Assembly: GCA_947626995.1 (NCBI GenBank)
Contig: CANQUI010000015.1
Coordinates: 1-41,618 of the forward strand
DNA length: 41,618 bases
From: an uncultured Eisenbergiella sp.
GTDB lineage: Bacteria > Bacillota > Clostridia > Lachnospirales > Lachnospiraceae
Reading direction: 5' to 3'
Shown here one piece after another: positions 23,387 through 31,927 of this stretch. Each line of letters opens with the position of its first letter. The first letter of the stretch is position 1. Under the pieces are notes generated by a model. The model ran no database searches and was not told where the DNA came from. It saw only the letters and a list, made by a program, of their open reading frames with translations. A program made the position numbers and the translations under genes.

Positions 23387-24790
23387 ATGAGCAAAGACAA
23401 AAAGCCCTCCGGTGCGGCGGGGAAGGTAACAGGCTTTTTTAAGTGGCTTGGGGCGGATCTGGCCGACATCGGAACAACATTTACCAAGGGCGACTGGAAA
23501 ACGAAGGTCTCCTTCCTTATCATGGGTTTCGGCCCGCTGATGAGAAAACAGTTCCTTCGCGGCGCGGCGTTTCTGCTGCTTGAGATTGCCTTTATTTATT
23601 ACATGGCGGCTTTCGGCATCGGATACCTGAAAGATATCACGACGCTGGGTACGTCGGGGAGAGGGTTTAATCCTGACGGAACCGTATCCTATGGCGACAA
23701 CAGCTTCCTGATCCTGTTGTTTGGTGTGCTGAGCATTATCCTGATTCTTTTGTTCCTGTATGTGTGGCGCCTTAACGTATACCAGAACAAGATCGGCGAG
23801 CAGATGCTCAGGGAAGGCAAAAAGCTTCCCTCCTCCAAGCAGGATTTCATGTCTCTTTTGGATGAAAACTTTGACAAGACCCTGATGGCGCTGCCTATGC
23901 TTGGCGTTTTCCTGTTCGTCATGCTGCCGATCATCTTCATGATCTGCGTGGCCTTTACGAACTATGACGCGAATCATCAGGCGCCGGCCAAGCTGTTTAC
24001 CTGGGTGGGATTTTCCAACTTTGCGAACCTGTTTTCCTTCGGTTCGACAGGCTTTGGCAAAACGTTTGTGTCGGTATTGATCTGGACGTTGGTCTGGGCG
24101 TTCTTTGCTACCTTCCTGAACTATTTCCTGGGGATGGCGGTTGCGATCCTGATCAACAAAAAAGGGATCAAGTTCAAAAAGCTGTGGCGTACCATCCTGG
24201 TTATGACCATCGCGGTGCCTCAGTTTGTATCCCTTTTGTATGTCGGTAAGATGTTCGCCGCGGACGGCCTGATCAACGGGTACCTGATGAAATGGGGGCT
24301 GATCAGTTCCGCCATTCCGTTCTGGGAGAATGCGACGCTGGCGAGGATCCTGGTCATTATTATCAATCTTTGGGTCGGAATTCCGTACGTGATGCTGATC
24401 TGTACGGGACTTTTGATGAACATTCCGGAGGATCTTTATGAGAGCGCCAAAATCGACGGCGCCAATCCCATCCAGATGTTCATTAAGATCACACTTCCTT
24501 ATATGCTGTTTGTAACGGGACCGTTCCTGCTGACGCAGTTTACCGGTAACCTGAACAACTTCAACGTCATCTTCCTGCTGACAACAGGAAAACCGCAGTC
24601 CATGAATCTGACGGGCGGCGCGGGGTACACCGACCTGCTGGTGACCTGGCTGTACAAGATGACGCTGGATCAGACCGACTACAAGATGGCGGCAGTCATC
24701 GGTATTATGGTCTTCATTGTGACAGCAGTCATTTCGTTGGTAGTATATAACGTCCTACCTTCAGTAAAAGATGAGGAGGGATTCCAATAA
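23387..24790 (+). CDS. Sugar ABC transporter permease, MalF type
   Basis: A 467-residue membrane subunit with an N-terminal extension of about 170 residues containing two extra hydrophobic segments, then a six-helix binding-protein-dependent transport domain. The EAA loop that docks the ATPase is visible as YESAKIDGANPIQMFIKITLP. Related to MalF, MdxF and GanP. It forms the channel with the MalG-type protein whose ATG overlaps its stop by one base (TAATG). No ATPase is encoded in the operon; MsmK at 1683-2786 is the likely partner. Start set by GGAGGGG ahead of 23387. Confidence 0.93.
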   Translation: MSKDKKPSGAAGKVTGFFKWLGADLADIGTTFTKGDWKTKVSFLIMGFGPLMRKQFLRGAAFLLLEIAFIYYMAAFGIGYLKDITTLGTSGRGFNPDGTVSYGDNSFLILLFGVLSIILILLFLYVWRLNVYQNKIGEQMLREGKKLPSSKQDFMSLLDENFDKTLMALPMLGVFLFVMLPIIFMICVAFTNYDANHQAPAKLFTWVGFSNFANLFSFGSTGFGKTFVSVLIWTLVWAFFATFLNYFLGMAVAILINKKGIKFKKLWRTILVMTIAVPQFVSLLYVGKMFAADGLINGYLMKWGLISSAIPFWENATLARILVIIINLWVGIPYVMLICTGLLMNIPEDLYESAKIDGANPIQMFIKITLPYMLFVTGPFLLTQFTGNLNNFNVIFLLTTGKPQSMNLTGGAGYTDLLVTWLYKMTLDQTDYKMAAVIGIMVFIVTAVISLVVYNVLPSVKDEEGFQ

Positions 24791-25662
24791 TGGCGAAAGA
24801 ACCGAAAGTGCATATGCAGCATAAAAAACTGAGCAACGCAATCGCATACGTCGTATTGATCCTGATCAGCATTATCTGGCTGTTCCCGTTCGTATGTCTG
24901 GTATTGCAGAGCTTCCGTTCCTATATCCTGGAGAGTGGCGGTATGGTAAATTATCTGCTGCCCAAGACCTTCTCCCTGGATTCCTATAAGTTCCTTTTCA
25001 GTAAGGACTGTCAGTTCTTCAGATGGTATGGCAATACCTTTATCATTGCGTTTTTTGTCACGATCTTTCAGACCATTTTCATTCTGAGCGTGAGTTACGC
25101 GCTGTCCAGGATGCGTTTTAAAGGCAGAGAGCTGCTGATGCGTCTCTGGCTCGTTCTGGGCATGTTCCCCGGATTCCTGAGCATGATCTGTCTGTACTTC
25201 CTGCTCAAAGAATTCGGCCTGACGCAGGAGGGCGCGATCCCCGGCCTGATCCTGATCGGATTTGCCAGTTCCGGCATGGGCTATTATGTATGTAAGGGAT
25301 ACTTCGATACGATCCCCAAGTCTCTGGACGAGGCGGCCCGGATCGACGGCGCCAACAGGGCGCAGGTATTTACCATCATGCTGATTCCGCTGTCCAAGCC
25401 CATCATCATTTATACCGCGCTGGTAGCCTTCATGGCTCCCTGGTGCGATTATATCTTCGCCTCTTACGTGGCCTTCGGTTATTCCGACAGCTACAACGTA
25501 GCGGTGGCTTTGAGACGTTGGGTATGGACAAACGACTATCAGGGGTATTTCACAAGATTCTGCGCAGGCGGCGTATTGGTGGCGATTCCCATTACGATTC
25601 TGTTCATGTGTCTGCAGAAATACTATGTGGAAGGCGTTACCGGCGGCGCTGTAAAGGGCTGA
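24790..25662 (+). CDS. Sugar ABC transporter permease, MalG type
   Basis: A 290-residue permease with six predicted membrane helices and the EAA motif LDEAARIDGANRAQVFTIMLIPLSKP. It pairs with the preceding MalF-type subunit, whose gene it overlaps by one base. Related to MalG, MdxG and GanQ. A terminator-like hairpin follows 15 bases after its stop, so the enzymes downstream are probably made at a lower level by readthrough. Confidence 0.94.
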   Translation: MAKEPKVHMQHKKLSNAIAYVVLILISIIWLFPFVCLVLQSFRSYILESGGMVNYLLPKTFSLDSYKFLFSKDCQFFRWYGNTFIIAFFVTIFQTIFILSVSYALSRMRFKGRELLMRLWLVLGMFPGFLSMICLYFLLKEFGLTQEGAIPGLILIGFASSGMGYYVCKGYFDTIPKSLDEAARIDGANRAQVFTIMLIPLSKPIIIYTALVAFMAPWCDYIFASYVAFGYSDSYNVAVALRRWVWTNDYQGYFTRFCAGGVLVAIPITILFMCLQKYYVEGVTGGAVKG

Positions 25663-25676
25663 TACGGTTCACAGGA

Positions 25677-25708
25677 AAAGTCGGCGGTCATTTGGCCGCC
25701 GACTTTTT
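25677..25708 (+). terminator. Terminator between transport and enzyme genes
   Basis: AAAGTCGGCGG (25677-25687) pairs with CCGCCGACTTT (25696-25706) over an eight-base loop and continues into TTTTT. It stands between the MalG-type gene and the GH13 gene, dividing the locus into transport and enzyme parts unless readthrough occurs. Confidence 0.85.
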
Positions 25709-25742
25709 AGGTTAACATAAAACTCCTTGAAGGAGGAAAGGT

Positions 25743-27314
25743 ATGAGAAAGAAAAGATACCGTCTTTTGGCGGCGTTTCTGGTATTTGTGATCCTGTGTG
25801 GCTGCAGTGCATGCAAAAGCCGCACGTCTGCGCCGGACGACAATTACAGAAATTACTATGAGATCTTCGTTTACTCCTTTTACGATTCCAATCAGGATGG
25901 GATCGGGGACTTAAACGGGGTGACGCAGAAGCTGGATTATATCCGGGATATGGGATTTAACGGAATCTGGCTGATGCCCGTCATGCAGTCTCCCACCTAT
26001 CATAAATACGATGTGGCGGATTATTATTCCATTGACCGGGAATACGGAACAAACGAGGATTTCCGGAAGCTGTTGAAGGAATGTCACAAAAGAGGGATCC
26101 GGGTGCTGATGGATTTTGTAATCAATCATACCTCTTCTCAGAACCGGTGGTTTCTGGACGCCTGCGATTATCTGGAACAGCTTCCTGCAGGAAGCGAGCC
26201 GGACGCGTCGGTCTGTCCGTATGTGAATTATTATCATTTTACCAAAGAAAAAAAGGACGGAACCTATTATCCGGTGGGCCAAAGCGGCTGGTATTACGAG
26301 GGCTCCTTCTGGTCTGAGATGCCCGATCTGAACCTGGCCGACGAAAGGCTGCGCGCGGATCTGGAGGCGATCGCAAAATACTGGATCGACATGGGAGTGG
26401 ACGGATTCCGCATGGACGCGGCGCTGCACTTTGAAGAGGGGGATACGGCGTTTAATACCGAAACGCTCCGGTGGCTTTATCGCTATTGCAGGGAACTGAA
26501 CCCGCAGTTTTATATGGTTTCCGAGGTCTGGGCCAATGAGAACACCATTGCCGATTATTACGCCAGTATGACGCCCAGCATGTTCAATTTTGATGTGGCA
26601 GATGCGGAAGGCAAGCTGATCCGGGCGGCCCGGGGTAAGTACAAGGCCGAGATGTTTGTGGAGAGTATGCTCCGTTACCAGACGGATTTCGGACAGGCCA
26701 ATCCGGATTATATCGACGCGCCCTTCCTCACCAATCATGATATGGGACGGGTTTCCAATGTGCTGATGAAGGATCCCGACGATCTGAAAATGGCCTGCGG
26801 CCTGCTCATGACAATGAGCGGAAGCCCGTTTGTTTATTACGGCGAGGAGATCGGCCTGTGCGGTTCCGCAAAGAAGGATGAGGACAAACGGCTGCCCATG
26901 ATCTGGTCCGACACGGACAAAACGGGACAGACCGTGGGCCCTGTAGACGCCGACCCGGATATCGAGCAGTCTTTTCCCGGCGTCGAACAGCAGCTGGCCG
27001 ATCCGGATTCCATTCTGAACTATTATAAGAGGGCGCTGCGGCTCAGGAACGAAAATCCGGAGATCGCCCGGGGAATCATCGAGCCGGTGGAGTCGCTGAC
27101 CCTTGCGCATCAGGCGGCGATCCTCAAAACCTATGGGGAGGACAGGATCGGAATCGTCTATAATACCTCCGACGAAGTCATCGAGGTTGCGCTGGCCGGC
27201 AGTGAACTGGAGACGATGTCGGTGCGGGGCTATCTGACGCCGCACGACGATGCCGTCACCTTAAAAAACGGCGTGCTGACCCTGCCCGCCCAGTCGATAT
27301 GTGTCTTAAAATGA
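25743..27314 (+). CDS. GH13 alpha-amylase-family lipoprotein
   Basis: A 523-residue glycoside hydrolase family 13 enzyme anchored outside the cell: the signal peptide ends LCGC with Cys21 as the likely lipidated residue. All conserved regions are present: DFVINHTS (region I), GFRMDAALHF with nucleophile Asp225 (II), SEVWA with acid/base Glu261 (III) and FLTNHD with Asp333 (IV). A small C-terminal beta domain ends the protein. It should cut alpha-glucosidic bonds in starch-like oligosaccharides; subfamily and product are not clear. The ribosome binding site AAGGAGGAAAGG is strong. It follows the permease genes after a terminator and precedes the unassigned 610-residue protein by 22 bases. Confidence 0.92.
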   Translation: MRKKRYRLLAAFLVFVILCGCSACKSRTSAPDDNYRNYYEIFVYSFYDSNQDGIGDLNGVTQKLDYIRDMGFNGIWLMPVMQSPTYHKYDVADYYSIDREYGTNEDFRKLLKECHKRGIRVLMDFVINHTSSQNRWFLDACDYLEQLPAGSEPDASVCPYVNYYHFTKEKKDGTYYPVGQSGWYYEGSFWSEMPDLNLADERLRADLEAIAKYWIDMGVDGFRMDAALHFEEGDTAFNTETLRWLYRYCRELNPQFYMVSEVWANENTIADYYASMTPSMFNFDVADAEGKLIRAARGKYKAEMFVESMLRYQTDFGQANPDYIDAPFLTNHDMGRVSNVLMKDPDDLKMACGLLMTMSGSPFVYYGEEIGLCGSAKKDEDKRLPMIWSDTDKTGQTVGPVDADPDIEQSFPGVEQQLADPDSILNYYKRALRLRNENPEIARGIIEPVESLTLAHQAAILKTYGEDRIGIVYNTSDEVIEVALAGSELETMSVRGYLTPHDDAVTLKNGVLTLPAQSICVLK

Positions 27315-27336
27315 TTGCTGAAAAGGAGAAAGAGAC

Positions 27337-29169
27337 ATGAGCGAATTTATTCTCAACGTGATCCATCGTCCGGAGATGGTGCCGGAATACTCGGCCACCG
27401 TGACGGGACATGGCAAGGAAGAGGATATCGGAAACAAGAAGCTGCTGACGGAATCGTTGGATATTTTTAAGACGCAGCAGCGGTTGGCGCATGAAAACGG
27501 CTTAAAAACCACGATCCAGATGACCTATGCGTCGTTGTTCAACGAAGAAGCCATACAGCTTGCCAAGGACGACCATGAAACGTACGGCGACGAAATCGCC
27601 CTGTCCCTGCTGGGACTTCCCTGCGAGCAGTTTCGGGAAAAATATAAGACGAAGGACTTCTGTATCTGGATGTTTTCCATGGAAGACAAGAAGCGGATCG
27701 TGGACGATGTGTTCGGGAAGTTCTATGAGATTTTCGGATTCTATCCGGAATCTACCGGTTCCTATTATCTGGATGCCGATCTGATTAGCTACATCAAGAC
27801 CGCCTATCCGTCCGTCAAATGCGCCGTGGCCACCTGCTGGGAGGAAGGGCCCAAAGCCTACCATACCTGCAACAATTCCTGGTATACGCTCTTTGACGGC
27901 GGCCCGTGGGCGCCGTGGATCCCGTCGAAGCAAAACACCCACGCACCGGCGGCCAACCGGGAGGAGGACAGCGGCATCGTGGCGATCCCGCATCTTTCCC
28001 GGGATCTGCTGGCCTGTTACGACGGAAACGGTTCCAATTTCGGCACGCATCCGCAGAATGTTCTGCGCGGCATGATCTACGACTCCAAGACCTGGGAATA
28101 TCCGTATTTGTATAACCTGATCGATCAGTACCGGGCGCAGGAAAAATATAACAACGGCTACGCCTACAACATGATGTTCGTAGGTCCCGGCTGGATGAAC
28201 AAGATGGGCCGCTGGGAGGCGCCGTATGAACTTCTGGAGAAATCCTATTCCGACGGATGCAAATATTACGGTCAGCTAAAGCGCGAGGGCAAGCTGATCG
28301 ATATGACCATGTCCGAATTCGCGGATTACTACCGGCAGAAAAAGAGCTATACGGAGCCGGAGTGCGCGCTGTGGCGGGATATTCTTTACGGATCCGACAA
28401 ACAGCTGTTCTGGTATACGGATCCGTATATGCGCGTAGGCGTCAATATGGATCAGGGCGGCGCCATCGTGGATCTGCGGCCTTACGCGGCGAAGCTGCGC
28501 TGGGAGGTGGGGATCGGCACAAAGCATGTGCAGGACGCTTCCTATCCGTTTTTGATCCAGGAGAAATACCGCGCCGGGTATTTTACCCACTATGCCGGAG
28601 AAGGAACCGTCCGCAGCGCCAAGCTGTGCTATCAGGGAGAAGAAGTGGATCTGTGTCTGTGCCGGACAAAGGCGCATTTCTCCCGGGAAGGCAATACCCG
28701 CGTGCTGACCCTGGATCCGGTGACCATTGAATTTTCGGATCTGACGGTACAGCTGCAGACGAAGGAATTCTTCGAGGAGGGTTCCGGTTCGGTGAAGATA
28801 GAGCGGACCATCCTTTCCATGAGCGATCCTGCGGCAGAGGTGGAGTTAAACGAGTACATGGTTGCCTGTTACGGGACCACCGAGTATCCCGAGGATATGA
28901 CCGGCATTTTGCTGACCTGCGAGGGAGAGACCAAAAAGAGCATTGTCTACGAGTACAAGTGCAGGGAAGAAAGCCTGGCGGACGCCAGCGTCGTATCGGC
29001 GGTGGTGCCGCCCATTGAGACGAAGGTTTCCATGACCCAGACCGGCGGCGGAACGGGATATGTCCGGGAAGGGTATGCGTTTTCTCCGATGTTTACGCTG
29101 GGATTCAAAAAGAAGGTTACGGATAAGGAGGTGTACGCCACATGGCTCAATCTGGAAAGGGCAAATTAA
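27337..29169 (+). CDS. Uncharacterised 610-residue protein, possible carbohydrate enzyme
   Basis: A large cytoplasmic protein with no signal peptide. The first ~330 residues look like a beta/alpha-barrel of the NodB or GH57-like kind: KTTIQMTYASLF, DEIALSLLGLP and FGFYPESTGSYYLDADLISYIK are spaced like barrel strands and helices, and PWAPWIPSKQNTHAP is an aromatic-rich loop. The remaining ~270 residues appear beta-sandwich-like. I do not recognise the family, and catalytic residues are unproven; conserved-looking acids include E143 and D149 of the FYPESTGSYYLDAD stretch. It lies between a GH13 and a GH53 gene and its 3' end overlaps the zinc-ribbon gene by 28 bases, so a role in handling imported oligosaccharides is likely. 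Start has AAAAGGAGAAAGAGAC upstream. Confidence 0.75.
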   Translation: MSEFILNVIHRPEMVPEYSATVTGHGKEEDIGNKKLLTESLDIFKTQQRLAHENGLKTTIQMTYASLFNEEAIQLAKDDHETYGDEIALSLLGLPCEQFREKYKTKDFCIWMFSMEDKKRIVDDVFGKFYEIFGFYPESTGSYYLDADLISYIKTAYPSVKCAVATCWEEGPKAYHTCNNSWYTLFDGGPWAPWIPSKQNTHAPAANREEDSGIVAIPHLSRDLLACYDGNGSNFGTHPQNVLRGMIYDSKTWEYPYLYNLIDQYRAQEKYNNGYAYNMMFVGPGWMNKMGRWEAPYELLEKSYSDGCKYYGQLKREGKLIDMTMSEFADYYRQKKSYTEPECALWRDILYGSDKQLFWYTDPYMRVGVNMDQGGAIVDLRPYAAKLRWEVGIGTKHVQDASYPFLIQEKYRAGYFTHYAGEGTVRSAKLCYQGEEVDLCLCRTKAHFSREGNTRVLTLDPVTIEFSDLTVQLQTKEFFEEGSGSVKIERTILSMSDPAAEVELNEYMVACYGTTEYPEDMTGILLTCEGETKKSIVYEYKCREESLADASVVSAVVPPIETKVSMTQTGGGTGYVREGYAFSPMFTLGFKKKVTDKEVYATWLNLERAN

Positions 29170-29360
29170 ATTACCGGTGTCCGTCCTGCTTTATGCGGGA
29201 TCTGGATATCGACATGTTTTACGATAAGGAAAAGGGAGAATATTATTGCCTGCGCTGCCAGTTTACGGGAACGGAGGAAGAGGTTTTAGCCGGCAATGAA
29301 ATGGTGCGTACCAAGTATAAGGCGATGCGGAAACGGTTTACAAAATTTGACTTTGACTGA
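29142..29360 (+). CDS. Small zinc-ribbon protein in the carbohydrate operon
   Basis: A 72-residue protein with C13PSC16 and C36LRC39, the four ligands of a zinc ribbon, followed by a basic helical tail (MVRTKYKAMRKRF). It overlaps the 3' end of the 610-residue protein gene by 28 bases and has its own strong site, AAGGAGG, eight bases before the ATG. Translational coupling suggests it acts with that protein. It may be a nucleic-acid- or protein-binding accessory; the exact function is unknown. Confidence 0.8.
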   Translation: MAQSGKGKLNYRCPSCFMRDLDIDMFYDKEKGEYYCLRCQFTGTEEEVLAGNEMVRTKYKAMRKRFTKFDFD

Positions 29361-29377
29361 AAAGGCGGAAGACTGAT

Positions 29378-30484
29378 ATGGACTTTGTAAAGGGAATGGA
29401 CGTTTCCACCATGATCGAGCTGGAACGTCTGCATGCCAGATACTACGACGGCGGGCAGGAGAATACGCTGTTGGCCATTTTGAAAAAATACGGCGTGAAT
29501 ATGATTCGGGTCCGTCTCTGGAACGATCCGTACTCCGAGATGGGTGAGTCCTACGGCGCCGGCGGAAATGATTTTCCCACCAGCCTGGAGATTGCCAGAA
29601 GAGCCACGCAGGAAGGGATGGAAGTGCTGCTGGATTTTCATTACAGCGATTTCTGGACGGATCCCCAAAAGCAGTTTAAGCCCAAAGCGTGGCGGAACCT
29701 GAGCGTGGAGGGACTGGAACGGGCGGTATATGAATATACCCGCGATACCGTCGCCGCCTTTTTGGAAAACGGCGTGAACCTGACGATGGTTCAGGTGGGC
29801 AACGAGCTGACCTTCGGCCTTCTGTGGCCGGAGGGGAAAACGCCCCATTACGACAACATCGCCCGGTTTGTAAACGCCGGGATCCGCGGCGTAAGAGACG
29901 GGGCCGGACAAAAGGACATCCGCGTGATGCTCCATCTGGACAACGGCGGCAACAACGCGCTTTACCGTACCTGGTTTGACGAATTCACAAAACGGGGAGA
30001 GGATTTCGACCTCATCGGATTGTCCTATTATCCGCTCTGGCACGGCAAAATGGGACAGCTTCAGGCGAATATGGAGGATATCGCAAAGCGTTTCGATAAG
30101 GATCTGATCGTTGTGGAAACCTCGGCGGGCTTTTCCATGGAAGATTACAGCGCGTATGAAAAGCTTTCTCCCAAGGAGAGAAAAGGCTATGCCTCCAGGC
30201 CGCCGCTGACCGAAACGGTGGAATATCCGCTGACCAGACAGGGACAGTCGGATTTTATCCGGGATCTGATCCGGGTCATCCGGGGGATCGAAAACGGACG
30301 CGGCAAAGGATTCTTCTGGTGGGAGCCGGCCTGGATCCCGGTGCCCGGAAGCGGCTGGGCGACGCCCGCCTCCCTGCGTTACATGAACGATCCGGGCCCC
30401 TGCGGAAACGAATGGGCCAACCAGGCGCTCTTCGATTATGAAGGAAACGCGCTGCCGGCCCTGGAACAAATTCGGGAAGGATAA
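29378..30484 (+). CDS. GH53 endo-beta-1,4-galactanase, apparently cytoplasmic
   Basis: A 368-residue glycoside hydrolase family 53 enzyme. MIRVRLWNDP, VLLDFHYSDFWTDP and MVQVGNELTFGLLWP are family hallmarks; Glu143 is the predicted acid/base and Glu247 in LIVVETSAG the nucleophile. It should cleave beta-1,4-galactan or arabinogalactan I side chains. Unlike most GH53 enzymes (for example Bacillus GanB/GalA) it has no signal peptide, starting directly MDFVKGMDVSTM, so it probably acts on oligosaccharides brought in by the upstream transporter. It ends the operon and is convergent with ahcY, 13 bases away. Confidence 0.94.
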   Translation: MDFVKGMDVSTMIELERLHARYYDGGQENTLLAILKKYGVNMIRVRLWNDPYSEMGESYGAGGNDFPTSLEIARRATQEGMEVLLDFHYSDFWTDPQKQFKPKAWRNLSVEGLERAVYEYTRDTVAAFLENGVNLTMVQVGNELTFGLLWPEGKTPHYDNIARFVNAGIRGVRDGAGQKDIRVMLHLDNGGNNALYRTWFDEFTKRGEDFDLIGLSYYPLWHGKMGQLQANMEDIAKRFDKDLIVVETSAGFSMEDYSAYEKLSPKERKGYASRPPLTETVEYPLTRQGQSDFIRDLIRVIRGIENGRGKGFFWWEPAWIPVPGSGWATPASLRYMNDPGPCGNEWANQALFDYEGNALPALEQIREG

Positions 30485-30497
30485 AAAACAGAACGGT

Positions 30498-31748
30498 TTA
30501 TTCGGTCAGTGACCGGTTCAGGTAGGCCTCCTGTTCCGGCGTCAGGACGTCGATGTGTTTGCCCAGGAACGCGAGCTTTCGGGCGGCGACGTCCTGATCC
30601 ACGGACCGGGGCACGTCGATCAGCTTTTCTTTGAGCGTATCGCCGTGCTCCACCAGATATTTGGCGGAAAGCGCCTGGATCGCAAAGCTCATGTCCATGA
30701 TCTCCGCCGGATGTCCGTCGCCGCAGGCCAGATTGACCAGACGGCCCTCGCCCAGCACAAAGATCCACTGTCCGGCGGGGAGCCGGTATCCCATAATATT
30801 GCGCCGCATCTCTTTGGTCTCCACCGCGATCTGCCGAAGGCGCGCCATGTCGATCTCGCAGTCGAAATGCCCGGCGTTGCTTAGAATCGCGCCGTCTTTC
30901 ATCACCGCAAAATCTTCTTCGTCGATCACCTTGTCGCAGCCTGTTACGGTGACAAAAAAATCTCCTCTCTTAGCCGCTTCCTTCATGGGCATCACTTCAA
31001 ACCCATCCATTACGGCCTCGATGGCCCGAACCGGATCGATCTCGGTCACGATGACCTTGGCGCCCAGCCCCTTGGCGCGCATGGATACGCCCTTGCCGCA
31101 CCAGCCGTAACCGGCCACCACCACGGTTTTGCCGGCCACGATCAGATTCGTGGTCCGCATGATGCCGTCCCAGACGGATTGCCCCGTGCCGTACCGGTTG
31201 TCAAAAAAGTGCTTACAGTCCGCGTTGTTGACACGGATCATGGGAAAGCGCAGCTGTCCGGCCCGGTTCATGGCCTCCAGACGGATGATGCCGGTGGTGG
31301 TCTCCTCGCAGCCGCCGATGATATCGGGGATCAGGTGCTGCATCTTCGTATGAATCATGTGAACCAGGTCTCCGCCGTCGTCAATGATCAGATTGGGCCC
31401 GCCTGCCAGAGCCGCCCGGATATGCTGTTGATATTCCTCCGGGGTGGCGCCGTACCAGGCATGCACCTCCAGCCCCGCCGCCGCCAGCGCCGCGGCCACG
31501 TCGTCCTGGGTGGAAAGGGGGTTGGAACCGGTCACAAACATGGTGGCGCCTCCCGCGGCCAGCACCTTGCAAAGATATGCGGTCTTTGCCTCCAGGTGCA
31601 CGGAAAGCGTGATCTTTTTCCCCAAAAAGGGTTTGGTTTTGGTAAACTCCTCTTCCAGCGTACGCAAAAGGTCGCAGTTCCTTTTGACCCATTCAATCTT
31701 CTGCTCGCCGGATCCGGCCAGACGGATGTCTCTGATTTCGCTGCTCAT
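30498..31748 (-). CDS. ahcY: S-adenosylhomocysteinase
   Basis: A 416-residue enzyme that hydrolyses S-adenosylhomocysteine to adenosine and homocysteine, clearing the product of methylation reactions. It contains HLEAKTAYL, the KHFFDNRYGTGQSVWDGI NAD/substrate block, the Rossmann motif GYGWCGKG, and the C-terminal GDGHPAEIMDMSFA. The compact form lacks the insert found in many proteobacterial enzymes and resembles archaeal and clostridial SahH. It is a single gene with a plausible own promoter (31808-31836). No other methionine-cycle gene is adjacent. Confidence 0.95.
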   Translation of the reverse strand: MSSEIRDIRLAGSGEQKIEWVKRNCDLLRTLEEEFTKTKPFLGKKITLSVHLEAKTAYLCKVLAAGGATMFVTGSNPLSTQDDVAAALAAAGLEVHAWYGATPEEYQQHIRAALAGGPNLIIDDGGDLVHMIHTKMQHLIPDIIGGCEETTTGIIRLEAMNRAGQLRFPMIRVNNADCKHFFDNRYGTGQSVWDGIMRTTNLIVAGKTVVVAGYGWCGKGVSMRAKGLGAKVIVTEIDPVRAIEAVMDGFEVMPMKEAAKRGDFFVTVTGCDKVIDEEDFAVMKDGAILSNAGHFDCEIDMARLRQIAVETKEMRRNIMGYRLPAGQWIFVLGEGRLVNLACGDGHPAEIMDMSFAIQALSAKYLVEHGDTLKEKLIDVPRSVDQDVAARKLAFLGKHIDVLTPEQEAYLNRSLTE

Positions 31749-31807
31749 ACGTTTTCCTCCTGCCGCCGCGCTGCCGACGCCGCGTCTTATTTTTCATTTC
31801 ACGCAAC

Positions 31808-31836
31808 ATGGTATCAAATGCCGGCTTTTTTTGCAA
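31808..31836 (-). promoter_or_regulatory. Possible ahcY promoter
   Basis: On the minus strand TTGCAA (31836-31831) and TACCAT (31813-31808) are spaced by 17 bases. Each matches the consensus at four of six positions, so the call is tentative. Confidence 0.4.
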
Positions 31837-31927
31837 TATTTTCTCTCCGGAAAGGGAAGAAAAAATAGAAGAAGGAAAGGATATATGATAGAATAAGTAA
31901 AGAGAAAATCCAAAAGGAGGAGTCAAA

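Noticed and set aside
25723-25735. CTCCTT-G-AAGGAG palindrome masking the GH13 ribosome binding site
   Set aside because: The one-base loop cannot close; only a 4-bp stem with a five-base loop could form, too weak to claim regulation.
25911-27245. A 444-codon open frame on the minus strand opposite the GH13 gene
   Set aside because: It has no ribosome binding site or recognisable domain, while the plus strand encodes a complete GH13 with all motifs. Codon bias of the real gene leaves the opposite frame open.
31749-31927. Possible SAH riboswitch ahead of ahcY
   Set aside because: The GC-rich stretch near 31760-31785 looked suggestive, but I could not find the conserved SAH riboswitch core or its pseudoknot pairing.
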